Source: an uncultured Pseudomonadota bacterium
GTDB lineage: Bacteria > Pseudomonadota > Alphaproteobacteria > RF32 > CAG-239
DNA: 6,912 bases
Assembly (NCBI GenBank): GCA_902796625.1
Contig: CADBPX010000063.1
Coordinates: 1-6,912, forward strand
Direction of reading: 5' to 3'
Of the stretch, positions 1-6,583 are shown piece by piece. How positions within the stretch are numbered: position 1 is the first letter of the stretch; every line of letters begins with the position of its first letter. A program made the position numbers and the translations under genes. The notes beneath the pieces were generated by a model, which was not told the origin of the DNA, ran no database searches, and saw only the letters and a list, made by a program, of their open reading frames with translations.

Positions 1-33
1 AATGAATTTATGTGTTTATGGTCAAAATGCTTA

Positions 34-1281
34 TTATTTATGTGTTTTCTTATTTCCGTACTGACCATATTGAATGTAGTGCCATAATGGATTCAGTTTG
101 CTTTTTTCAACATCCGGATATTCATCAAGATAAAATTTTGTATTAAATTTGGCAGAAGGATTGTAACCTTTTTTCCAACCAATATTCAGATAATGTTGAG
201 CTATCGACATTCCGTCTTTGATGTATTCCGGATAATTTTTTTTATAATATTCTTCATCAATAAAATAATTATATGTAAATTCTTTATTGAGGTAGAAATT
301 TGATATATAGAGCGGAATATTTTTTATTTTACATTTTATATATTTCAGCCATTCTTTAAGATAATGCCCTTGCATTGTTGCAACAAATTTCCACATAACA
401 TAGTCATATTTATAATTAGGGTAAATATAATCATTTTGATTTAATGTTCGTAATTCGTTTTTTTTATGATCGGCCATACCTCTTGATATTTTTGCTTTAT
501 ATTCTGCAAAAGATTTACAATAATAGTGATTGATTCTTATTTTTTTTGCATAAACAATGCTAAATGGACCTTCAATCTTTTCATAATTCTCATTTACAGC
601 AAAATATCCTTCTTTATATATTCCGTAATGGGGATGTCTGAAATGCAAGGTCAAAGCCGGTTGACATATGGTCTTGATGTGCTGATTTCTAGGGGTGTTT
701 TCATCAAAGTATACTCGGGTATAATTTTCTAAAACACCGCCTGACGGCTTTTCATAGTGGTCATTAGAATCATATAGAGTCCAATTTATGCCTACTGCCA
801 CAAAATGAGTATAATCTTTCAAAAATTCAGGTATTGTTTTATTTTTTAGCGGAATAATAAATTCATCAGTATCAATATAAGCCATCCACTTTGTTTCTGT
901 TCCGTGCTGTTGTAAACACTCTTCGTAAGCCACTTGCTGTTGACACTCTCCCGGCTGATATTTATAAATAACAATGCCTTTATCAATATATGGTTTTAAT
1001 TTTTCTTTTAAATTATCTTCACTTTCATTGTCGTAGATATAAAACCTTTTCACTCCAACCAACAAGTGGTAATCAAGCCATTCTTTAACATAAGGCGCCT
1101 CATTTTTCATAATGGCGCAAATTGATAAGTCAACTTTTCCTTCTTCTTTATATTGATTGTAACTTGTTGTTTTCAAAAGATTATTGTAAAAAAATTTATC
1201 CGTTATTAATTTTTCTATAAAAGCTCTTTTTTCTTTATCTTTTATAAAGAATGTGCTTAATTTTGCTTGAAGTTTATTCAT
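34..1281 (-). CDS. Family-92-like glycosyltransferase with two C-terminal aromatic repeats
   Basis: This 415-residue protein is a predicted cytoplasmic glycosyltransferase with a GT-A fold of the GT92/DUF23 or closely related Glyco_tranf_2_4 type. The catalytic part starts near residue 50 with a VDLSICAIMKNEAPYVKEW block (Asn-Glu at 60-61), followed by FYIYDNESED. A DxD-type metal/nucleotide-sugar motif, IDTDEF, lies at 136-141, and INHYYCKSFAEYK at 250-262 is typical of this group. Two copies of a short aromatic repeat follow at 340-376 and 379-412. There is no signal peptide or clear membrane segment. The reading frame stays open to an ATG at 1332, but the start at 1281 is chosen because AAGGA lies 7 nt upstream and it begins 1 nt after the tagD stop. 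The gene ends in tandem TAA stops. It is much more AT-rich than the rfb genes. It is last in the visible operon, so it probably adds a sugar to the glycan made by the cluster. Donor and acceptor cannot be read from sequence. Confidence 0.85.
   Translation of the reverse strand: MNKLQAKLSTFFIKDKEKRAFIEKLITDKFFYNNLLKTTSYNQYKEEGKVDLSICAIMKNEAPYVKEWLDYHLLVGVKRFYIYDNESEDNLKEKLKPYIDKGIVIYKYQPGECQQQVAYEECLQQHGTETKWMAYIDTDEFIIPLKNKTIPEFLKDYTHFVAVGINWTLYDSNDHYEKPSGGVLENYTRVYFDENTPRNQHIKTICQPALTLHFRHPHYGIYKEGYFAVNENYEKIEGPFSIVYAKKIRINHYYCKSFAEYKAKISRGMADHKKNELRTLNQNDYIYPNYKYDYVMWKFVATMQGHYLKEWLKYIKCKIKNIPLYISNFYLNKEFTYNYFIDEEYYKKNYPEYIKDGMSIAQHYLNIGWKKGYNPSAKFNTKFYLDEYPDVEKSKLNPLWHYIQYGQYGNKKTHK
46..264 (-). 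repeat. Two protein-level aromatic repeats at the C-terminus of the family-92-like enzyme
   Basis: Copy one (154..264) runs from FIDEEYYKKNYPEY through AQHYLNIGWKKGYNPS. Copy two (46..147) runs from FNTKFYLDEYPDVEK through NPLWHYIQYGQYGNKK. Both follow the pattern Phe-x(4)-Tyr-(Tyr/Leu), a Tyr-Pro-(Glu/Asp) turn, a His-Tyr pair and a Gly-rich end. The repeat is conserved at amino-acid level, not DNA level. Its function is unknown to me. Confidence 0.7.
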
Positions 1282-1282
1282 T

Positions 1283-1678
1283 TTATTGTCCTTGGTTTTG
1301 CAAATATTCTTTCGTTTTGGTTGAACAGACATCAGGGGTGCGCGGTAAATAAATTACCTCGCAATAATCTTTAAGAAAATCAAATTTGCCTTGCCAGTCA
1401 TCACCCATTACAAAAATATCTGCCTGATATTTTTTTACATCATCAATTTTTTGATCCCAGTTATATTCCGGCACCACTAAATCAACGTAACGGCAAGCCT
1501 CCAGAATCATTTTACGCTGTTCGTAATTATAGAACGATTTTTTGTGTTTCACTTGATTAAATTCATCACTGGAAAGCACCACAATCAGATAGTCACCAAG
1601 TGCTTTAGCTCGTTTTAGTAAGTTGATGTGTCCATAGTGTAAAACATCAAAAGTTCCATAAGTTATTACGCGTTTCAT
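1283..1678 (-). CDS. tagD: Glycerol-3-phosphate cytidylyltransferase (TagD/GCT family)
   Basis: This enzyme transfers CMP from CTP to sn-glycerol 3-phosphate, giving CDP-glycerol and pyrophosphate. CDP-glycerol is the activated donor for glycerol-phosphate units in teichoic acids and in some Gram-negative polysaccharides. The 131-residue length matches the family (about 130). The family signatures are all present: ITYGTFDVLHYGH at 5-17 with the HxGH nucleotide-binding motif at 14-17, RYVDLVVPE at 63-71, GDDWQGKFD at 92-100, and RTPDVCSTKTKE at 113-124, which is the RTxGxSTT-like motif. The RYVD and GDDWxGKFD blocks distinguish it from the related HldE and FAD-synthetase cytidylyl/adenylyl transferases. 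It starts 1 nt after the stop of the large transferase, which carries a CDP-glycerol-transferase-like domain. The two genes are therefore almost certainly translated together, and the product very likely feeds that domain. It is soluble and cytoplasmic. Confidence 0.95.
   Translation of the reverse strand: MKRVITYGTFDVLHYGHINLLKRAKALGDYLIVVLSSDEFNQVKHKKSFYNYEQRKMILEACRYVDLVVPEYNWDQKIDDVKKYQADIFVMGDDWQGKFDFLKDYCEVIYLPRTPDVCSTKTKEYLQNQGQ
1289..1293 (-). promoter_or_regulatory. Ribosome binding site setting the start of the last glycosyltransferase
   Basis: AAGGA lies 7 nt upstream of the ATG at 1281, inside the last codons of the tagD homologue. It supports the 1281 start over the in-frame ATG at 1332, which would create a 50-nt overlap with tagD. 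Confidence 0.75.
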
Positions 1679-1679
1679 T

Positions 1680-4217
1680 TTAGTCCTCCGATAATTCTTT
1701 TTTTATTTCTTCCACGATTTTTTCCGAAGCATGCGGATAATTGACCATTATAACTTCCCGGGCGAATTTTTCTCGGCTTGTTTTTTTCGGATCATCACCT
1801 TTTATTATTACATTATCAATATAATCTAAGATATCTTGCTCATTATATGAAATGTAGTATTGCTCCAAACATTGTTTGCCCAGTTCGGCAAATTTGGCGT
1901 CAATATCTTTGGGAGATTTTAACATATAGCATCCCGGTTTTTGCGTATATAGATATTCTACCAAATACGAGCCGCAGTCTTGGATAATTCCGTCAGATTG
2001 GGCAAACTGTTCCAAATAATCGCCTTGTGTGCTGTAAATCACGTTTTTATGTGCTTTCATATCAGCGATATATTGTTCAACCTTTTTCGGTCCCCAATGG
2101 CGTTTCAAGCTCAATATGGTAAACAGTACCGGATGCGGGCGGAAAATAAAATCAATATTCGGGTACATTTCCGGCAATTTTAAGAACAAATCAGCGTAAC
2201 GAACAAAATTAGAAAGTGCCAGAACATCATTGGTGCCACCTTCAACACTGTGGTGTGGAGCAATCATAATGGTTTTACGTTTCTTTGCTTGACGATTTTG
2301 CATATATTCAGCTAACTTATCCATTTTGGCATAACCGGTGATAACCGCATTACTGGCTTTGCAACGACCATATTCAGAATATTCCTCACGGTTTAGTTCC
2401 GTTTCAATATAAGTGCGCCAAAAATTATTATAATTATCCAGTTGATAGATGAAACGGTCATATTTTGAGCGGTAAAAACCGTAATCCAACTGTACTGATA
2501 AAATGCCTTTTTGTGCTGCATAATAAGGATTATAGAGTGAATACGACAAATCATACGGAGATGGATAGAAAACGATATCCGCGCCGTCAACTACACGGTT
2601 CCACGAAATTATTTTTCCGTCATCATCCAGCGATACGGCCATTTGGGCATAATCATATTTTTGGCGTAATTCTTCATAGGCTTCGTGTAGCATTTCATAC
2701 ATTTTTTCATCACCAAAACGAGTGTCCGGAATGATATATAACGCAACATCAAACGATTTATCTTGCCGCATCAAGTTCATCACTTGCTCGGCCGGAAACA
2801 TACTGGTCATATTAACCAAAAATACTACTTTTATTTTCTGTCCATCAGCAGCTTTTTGCTTGAGCTTGGCTAAACTTTGTGCATATTCTTCATGCAGAGT
2901 GTATGGTGAAACCTTGCTAGATTTGCGATGTTTCATGCCTTCTATTTTTTTGGTAATATGCGGTAAAATGATATTGTAGAGCTCTTCGTTTTCTTGCTTA
3001 ACATATTCCAAAATGTCTTCCGGTTTTTCGACACTTGAACCTTGTAAAGCTTTTATTTTAACCAGCGGATAACGGAAATCTTTCAACAAGGTATGTGTCC
3101 ATTTAGTAGGTATAATTTCTCTTTCAGATGGTAATAATTTATTGTCATCCACATAAGAGTCATATAAAAAACCAGCATTGTTTAACGTTTCTGTAAAGTT
3201 TATTTCATAATGAAGTACTACATTTGCCGAGCTTATTTCTTTGTGCACACCTTGTAAAAATTTTTTGAATGTGTCTGAAGTATAAACTTTTGTCTTAAAA
3301 ATATAGAAAAAACTTTGCAGATGCCGTTTAGGTGCTCTTGAGATAGATAAACCGTAAAAATCACAATTTTTCTGGTTAAAATCTTTGATAACCTCATTAA
3401 ATGAATAAACTGGTCCATAATTGGCATCATTCATTATCAACAAATTATCTGATTTTTTAAGGATTTTATGCTCAACCAAATATTGGTAGCCGCGCTTATA
3501 AGAGCCAAAGTCATATTCCTCGTGACGTTCGCATAAGCATACATTGCAATATTCTTTAATCTTGGCTAACTCTTGCTTAAAAATCGGATTATCAGCGACA
3601 AAAATAATATAATCACTGACTTGTTTCAGATTTTTTAACAAATACACCACGTAATCAGCTATTTTTCCATCACCGGAAAATGAAGCGAATACAGAAACCA
3701 TTTTATGTTTAGTACTGTTACGGGCAAAGTTTTCGATTTTTACTGAAGTGGCTTCATCCGGAAATTGGTAGGATTTTACGTCAGCTAAAGAAATTGCTCT
3801 TTTTTCTTTCCATCCCCACTGTTCATAGTGTACCAATGGATTCATTTTGTGTACCGCAACATCGGGATTAAGCAATAAATATTCTTTTGAATAAAATTCC
3901 GGTCCCGGATTACGGGTACTGTTACGTAAATAATTCGCGGCTAAATTATCTCCTAATTTCAGGGAGTTTTTATGATAATGGCTGTACCAATCAGCATCAA
4001 AAAAACGCGAGTTGGCAATTATATTAACATGCCTTGCGGTTGAATTTGGAGCAAGTTTTTCCAGAGAACGAATATGTTTAGATATTTTTATTCCTAAAAA
4101 ATTTAGTTTTTTCTTGGTTGGCGATTTCTCCTTGCGTAAAAAAGTTATGCCTAATAATTTATATTTTTTTATTCTTTTTCCGTCTTTTACAAAATCAACT
4201 TTTTGTAGTAGTCTCAT
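1680..4217 (-). CDS. Large transferase: RgpF-like domain fused to TagB/TagF-like glycerophosphotransferase domain
   Basis: This 845-residue cytoplasmic or membrane-peripheral protein has four visible parts. Residues 15-47 carry two short LGI motifs (KKYKLLGITFLRK and KKLNFLGIKISK). Residues 72-143 hold two aromatic repeats; the second has NPDV, NPLVHY and WGWKEKR. Residues about 172-380 match the rhamnan-synthesis RgpF family, with EEYDFGSYKRG at 233-243 and NDANYGP at 263-269. Residues about 463-840 match CDP-glycerol:poly(glycerophosphate) glycerophosphotransferases (TagB/TagF), with APHHS at 653-657, FRPHP at 692-696 and the SDGIIQDCGSYLVEYLY block at 741-757. The WHG motif usual in TagF is replaced by LDYG near 577-580. 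AGAGGA 5 nt upstream supports the start, 17 nt after rfbB. With dTDP-rhamnose genes upstream and tagD downstream, the protein probably adds both rhamnose and glycerol phosphate to a surface glycan. Domain assignment is fairly secure; the exact linkages are inferred. No transmembrane helix is seen. Confidence 0.85.
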   Translation of the reverse strand: MRLLQKVDFVKDGKRIKKYKLLGITFLRKEKSPTKKKLNFLGIKISKHIRSLEKLAPNSTARHVNIIANSRFFDADWYSHYHKNSLKLGDNLAANYLRNSTRNPGPEFYSKEYLLLNPDVAVHKMNPLVHYEQWGWKEKRAISLADVKSYQFPDEATSVKIENFARNSTKHKMVSVFASFSGDGKIADYVVYLLKNLKQVSDYIIFVADNPIFKQELAKIKEYCNVCLCERHEEYDFGSYKRGYQYLVEHKILKKSDNLLIMNDANYGPVYSFNEVIKDFNQKNCDFYGLSISRAPKRHLQSFFYIFKTKVYTSDTFKKFLQGVHKEISSANVVLHYEINFTETLNNAGFLYDSYVDDNKLLPSEREIIPTKWTHTLLKDFRYPLVKIKALQGSSVEKPEDILEYVKQENEELYNIILPHITKKIEGMKHRKSSKVSPYTLHEEYAQSLAKLKQKAADGQKIKVVFLVNMTSMFPAEQVMNLMRQDKSFDVALYIIPDTRFGDEKMYEMLHEAYEELRQKYDYAQMAVSLDDDGKIISWNRVVDGADIVFYPSPYDLSYSLYNPYYAAQKGILSVQLDYGFYRSKYDRFIYQLDNYNNFWRTYIETELNREEYSEYGRCKASNAVITGYAKMDKLAEYMQNRQAKKRKTIMIAPHHSVEGGTNDVLALSNFVRYADLFLKLPEMYPNIDFIFRPHPVLFTILSLKRHWGPKKVEQYIADMKAHKNVIYSTQGDYLEQFAQSDGIIQDCGSYLVEYLYTQKPGCYMLKSPKDIDAKFAELGKQCLEQYYISYNEQDILDYIDNVIIKGDDPKKTSREKFAREVIMVNYPHASEKIVEEIKKELSED
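1684..1689 (-). promoter_or_regulatory. Ribosome binding site of tagD, embedded in the upstream gene
   Basis: GGAGGA lies 5 nt before the tagD ATG. It is formed by the last sense codons (Ser-Glu-Asp) of the 845-residue transferase, so the large gene must be translated through this site. This suggests translational coupling. Confidence 0.75.
3789..4004 (-). repeat. Two protein-level aromatic repeats near the N-terminus of the 845-residue transferase
   Basis: Copy one (residues 72-106) starts FFDADWYSHYHKNS and ends TRNPGP. It has lost the PDV turn. Copy two (108-143) starts FYSKEYLLLNPDV and ends in NPLVHYEQWGWKEKRAIS. The second copy matches the repeat at the C-terminus of the last gene in the operon. 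Confidence 0.65.
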
Positions 4218-4222
4218 AGTAG

Positions 4223-4228
4223 TCCTCT
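4223..4228 (-). promoter_or_regulatory. Ribosome binding site of the 845-residue transferase
   Basis: AGAGGA lies 5 nt before the ATG at 4217, within the 17-nt spacer after rfbB. This is the longest intergenic gap in the visible operon. No promoter-like or terminator-like element fits in it. Confidence 0.7.
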
Positions 4229-4234
4229 TTTAAA

Positions 4235-5245
4235 TTAGTTCTTTAAATACCAATCGACTGTTTTAACGATTCCGGTATCAAAATTTTCATCAGCATGCCA
4301 TCCCAATTCATTGGTTATTTTGCCGGCATCAATAGCATAACGAAAGTCATGTCCGGCACGATCTTGTACAAACGTAATTAAATCAGCATATTTGGCGCCG
4401 TTTTTACGCGGACGGCGTTCATCAAGTAAGGCGCAAATGGTTTTTACAATGGTGATATTGTTGCGCTCATTGTGACCGCCGATATTGTATGTTTCACCGG
4501 CTTTTCCGGTATGAAAGATTAAGTCAATGGCTTTGCAATGATCCAATACGTATAGCCAATCACGAACGTTTTCACCTTTGCCGTAAATCGGTAAAGGTTC
4601 TTCGTGCAAGGCCTTTTCTATTATGTGCGGAATTAATTTTTCGTGATGTTGCTTCGGTCCATAGTTGTTCGAGCAGTTTGAAGTCGTAACATTCATGCCA
4701 AATGTGTGGTGGTAGGCGCGTACCAAAAAGTCAGAGCTGGCTTTGCTGGCAGAGTAGGGAGAATTCGGGGCGTAAGGGGTTGTTTCGGCAAAAAAGCCTT
4801 CCGCACCGAGAGCACCATAAACTTCATCGGTAGAAATGTGGTGAAAACGGCAATCTTCATAGCCGGATTTAACCTTGTTCGGCGCATCCATCCATGCTTT
4901 GCGCGCCGCTTCAAGCAAATTAAATGTTCCGACGATGTTGGTGTTAATAAATGCTCGCGGCCCCTTGATGGAATTATCAACATGGCTTTCGGCAGCAAAG
5001 TGAATTACCCCGCGTATGTCATACTTTTGGAATAATTCTTCCATTTTATCGGCATCGCAAATGTCTGCTTGAATAAAGGTGTAGTTAGGCATATTTTCAC
5101 ATTCACGCAGGTTGTCTAAGTTACCGGCATAAGTTAATTTATCTACATTAAGTACTTTATATTGCGGGTATTTTTTACAAAAATACGGTACAAAATTAGA
5201 ACCGATAAAACCGGCTCCTCCGGTAATCATAATTGTTTTAGACAT
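4235..5245 (-). CDS. rfbB: dTDP-glucose 4,6-dehydratase
   Basis: RfbB (RmlB) is the second enzyme of dTDP-L-rhamnose synthesis. It converts dTDP-D-glucose to dTDP-4-keto-6-deoxy-D-glucose using bound NAD+. The 336-residue protein is an extended short-chain dehydrogenase. It has the Rossmann motif GGAGFIG at 9-15, LTYAGNL at 37-43, HFAAESHVDNSI at 82-93, the catalytic Thr-Asp-Glu triplet at 139-141 (in HHISTDEVYG), YSASK at 164-168 with the catalytic Tyr and Lys, NNYGPKQHHEKLIP at 193-206, and DRAGHDFRYAID at 295-306. The TDE triplet and DRxGHDxRYAID block separate it from GalE-type epimerases. Length and motifs are complete, so it should be active. GAAAGGA lies 8 nt upstream of the ATG. The start overlaps the 3' end of rfbD by 19 nt, suggesting coupled translation. 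Confidence 0.97.
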   Translation of the reverse strand: MSKTIMITGGAGFIGSNFVPYFCKKYPQYKVLNVDKLTYAGNLDNLRECENMPNYTFIQADICDADKMEELFQKYDIRGVIHFAAESHVDNSIKGPRAFINTNIVGTFNLLEAARKAWMDAPNKVKSGYEDCRFHHISTDEVYGALGAEGFFAETTPYAPNSPYSASKASSDFLVRAYHHTFGMNVTTSNCSNNYGPKQHHEKLIPHIIEKALHEEPLPIYGKGENVRDWLYVLDHCKAIDLIFHTGKAGETYNIGGHNERNNITIVKTICALLDERRPRKNGAKYADLITFVQDRAGHDFRYAIDAGKITNELGWHADENFDTGIVKTVDWYLKN

Positions 5246-6048
5246 TGCTTTAATCCTTTCTCCCAGTGTTCTATCTTAATGTTAAATGTTTGTTTTATTT
5301 TACTTTTATCCAATACGCTGTAAAACGGCCGAGTTGCTTTGGTCGGGTAGGCTGATGAAGGAATTGGATTTACCTTACAAGTTAAACCGGATAATTCCAT
5401 AATCTTATCCGCAAAATCATACCACGAACAAACCCCTTCATTGGTAAAGTGATATATGCCTTTGTTTTTGCTACTGATTTGCGGTAAAATTTGTACAATT
5501 GCCGCAGCCAAATCACCGGCATAAGTTGGAGAGCCGATTTGATCAGACACAACGTTTAAACTTTCTTTTTCGGCTCCCAGACGGCGCATTGTTTTTACAA
5601 AATTATTGCCATATGGCGAATAAAGCCATGCAGTACGGATAATTACGGCTTCATTGGCATATTTCAGTACTTCTTGTTCGCCGGCCAGTTTGGTTTTGCC
5701 GTAAACTGATACCGGATTGGCTTTGTCTTCCGGCTGATAAGGAGTATGGCCGGAGCCGTCGAAAACGTAATCAGTTGAAATGTGCACAATTTTAGCACCG
5801 GATTTTGCTAAATTACGCGGTCCGTCGATATTGATTTTGGCAGCCAAAGATTCTTCGTCTTCAGCTTTATCAACTGCCGTATATGCCGCGCAATTAATGA
5901 TTGTATCTATATTATGTGTTGCTACATAATCTTTTACGGCGTTTTCATCAGTAATATCCAAATCGGTTACATCGGTTAATATTGCCTGCGGTAACAGTTT
6001 GGAAAGTTCCGTACCAAGTTGGCCTTTACTACCCGTTATCAGGAACAT
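5227..6048 (-). CDS. rfbD: dTDP-4-dehydrorhamnose reductase
   Basis: RfbD (RmlD) carries out the last step of the pathway, the NAD(P)H-dependent reduction of dTDP-4-keto-L-rhamnose to dTDP-L-rhamnose. The 273-residue reductase/epimerase-type SDR protein has the nucleotide-binding motif GSKGQLG at 6-12, NCAAYTAVDKAE at 52-63, STDYVFDG at 91-98, the catalytic YGKTK at 116-120, RTAWLYSPYGNNFV at 138-151, DQIGSPTYAGDLA at 169-181 and RPFYSVLD at 240-247. The length is slightly below the 285 to 300 residues common in the family, but all signature blocks are present. GAAAGGA lies 7 nt before the ATG. The gene starts inside the last 20 nt of rfbC and runs 19 nt into rfbB, so all three are tightly packed. 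It is soluble and cytoplasmic. Confidence 0.96.
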   Translation of the reverse strand: MFLITGSKGQLGTELSKLLPQAILTDVTDLDITDENAVKDYVATHNIDTIINCAAYTAVDKAEDEESLAAKINIDGPRNLAKSGAKIVHISTDYVFDGSGHTPYQPEDKANPVSVYGKTKLAGEQEVLKYANEAVIIRTAWLYSPYGNNFVKTMRRLGAEKESLNVVSDQIGSPTYAGDLAAAIVQILPQISSKNKGIYHFTNEGVCSWYDFADKIMELSGLTCKVNPIPSSAYPTKATRPFYSVLDKSKIKQTFNIKIEHWEKGLKQCLKQL

Positions 6049-6583
6049 CTTGTAATCCTTTCGCTATTCGATCTTTTTCCGAAGTCAGAATTTTGTCAGC
6101 TGGAATACGCCAATCAACACCAATTTGAGCATCATCATAACGAATGCCGAACTCAGACTCTTTACAGTATAAATTGTCAACTTTATACGCAAATATCGCG
6201 GTTTCACTTAAAACCGAAAAACCATGCAAGAAGTGGCGCGGAATGAATAATTGACGTTGATTTTCCGCCGATAATTCTACGGCCACATGTTTGCCGAAGG
6301 TTGGGGAATTTTTACGAATATCTACGGCAACATCAAGAACCTTGCCTTGCAATACACGGACCAATTTAGCTTGGCTGTGTTCGCCAAGCTGGCAATGCAG
6401 ACCGCGTATAACTCCATAGCCGGATTTTGATTGATTGTCTTGTATAAAGCGGTTGGTAATGCCGTTTTTAATGAATTCAGCTTCATTATAGCTTTCAAAA
6501 AAATAACCGCGCGCATCTTCAAAGATCCGCGGTTCAATGATATAGACTCCTTCAATTTCGGTTTTGATAAAATTAAAACTCAT
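6029..6583 (-). CDS. rfbC: dTDP-4-dehydrorhamnose 3,5-epimerase
   Basis: RfbC (RmlC) epimerises dTDP-4-keto-6-deoxy-D-glucose at C3 and C5 to dTDP-4-keto-L-rhamnose. The 184-residue length matches this cupin family (about 180 to 185). Visible signatures are EPRIFEDARGYFFESYN at 17-33, QDNQSKSGYGVIRGLHCQ at 48-65 with the catalytic His63, Lys73 in QAKLVRVLQGKV, FIPRHFLHGF at 113-122, Tyr133 in FAYKVDN, and Asp171 in SEKDR. These align with the His-Asp dyad, Lys and Tyr of characterised RmlC enzymes. The frame is open to an ATG at 6667, but the start at 6583 is preferred. GAGGAA lies 4 nt upstream, the protein then begins where the family begins, and the overlap with rfbA is only 11 nt. It is cytoplasmic and dimeric in characterised members. 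Confidence 0.95.
   Translation of the reverse strand: MSFNFIKTEIEGVYIIEPRIFEDARGYFFESYNEAEFIKNGITNRFIQDNQSKSGYGVIRGLHCQLGEHSQAKLVRVLQGKVLDVAVDIRKNSPTFGKHVAVELSAENQRQLFIPRHFLHGFSVLSETAIFAYKVDNLYCKESEFGIRYDDAQIGVDWRIPADKILTSEKDRIAKGLQDVPDNG

Noticed and set aside
1..33. A rho-independent terminator after the last gene
   Set aside because: No GC-rich inverted repeat followed by a T tract is present in the 33 bases available. The operon may continue or terminate beyond the window.
1282..1332. Upstream in-frame ATG at 1332 giving a 17-residue longer N-terminus for the family-92-like enzyme
   Set aside because: It would overlap tagD by 50 nt, and the added residues lie wholly within the tagD coding sequence. 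The ATG at 1281 has AAGGA at a good distance.
1283..1678. Reading the cytidylyltransferase as an HldE C-terminal domain or FAD synthetase
   Set aside because: The RYVDxVxPE and GDDWxGKFD blocks and the RTPDVCST ending are those of TagD, and the context has a CDP-glycerol-transferase-like domain.
2393..2979. Short open frames on both strands within the large transferase gene
   Set aside because: The main frame is continuous, with recognised motifs on both sides. The short frames are low-complexity shadows without a domain.
1680..4217. Possibility that the 845-residue frame is two genes fused by a sequencing error
   Set aside because: The linker (about residues 381-462) stays in one frame with no stop, and no internal start with a good ribosome binding site was noticed at the domain border. 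RgpF plus TagF fusions are plausible for such loci.
4693..4998. A 101-codon open frame on the minus strand
   Set aside because: It is a shifted frame inside rfbB, whose own frame has complete family motifs. No separate gene is supported.
4706..5035. A 109-codon open frame on the plus strand
   Set aside because: It is antisense to rfbB in its more GC-rich part, where open frames arise by chance. The encoded peptide is Arg/Cys-rich with no recognisable domain.
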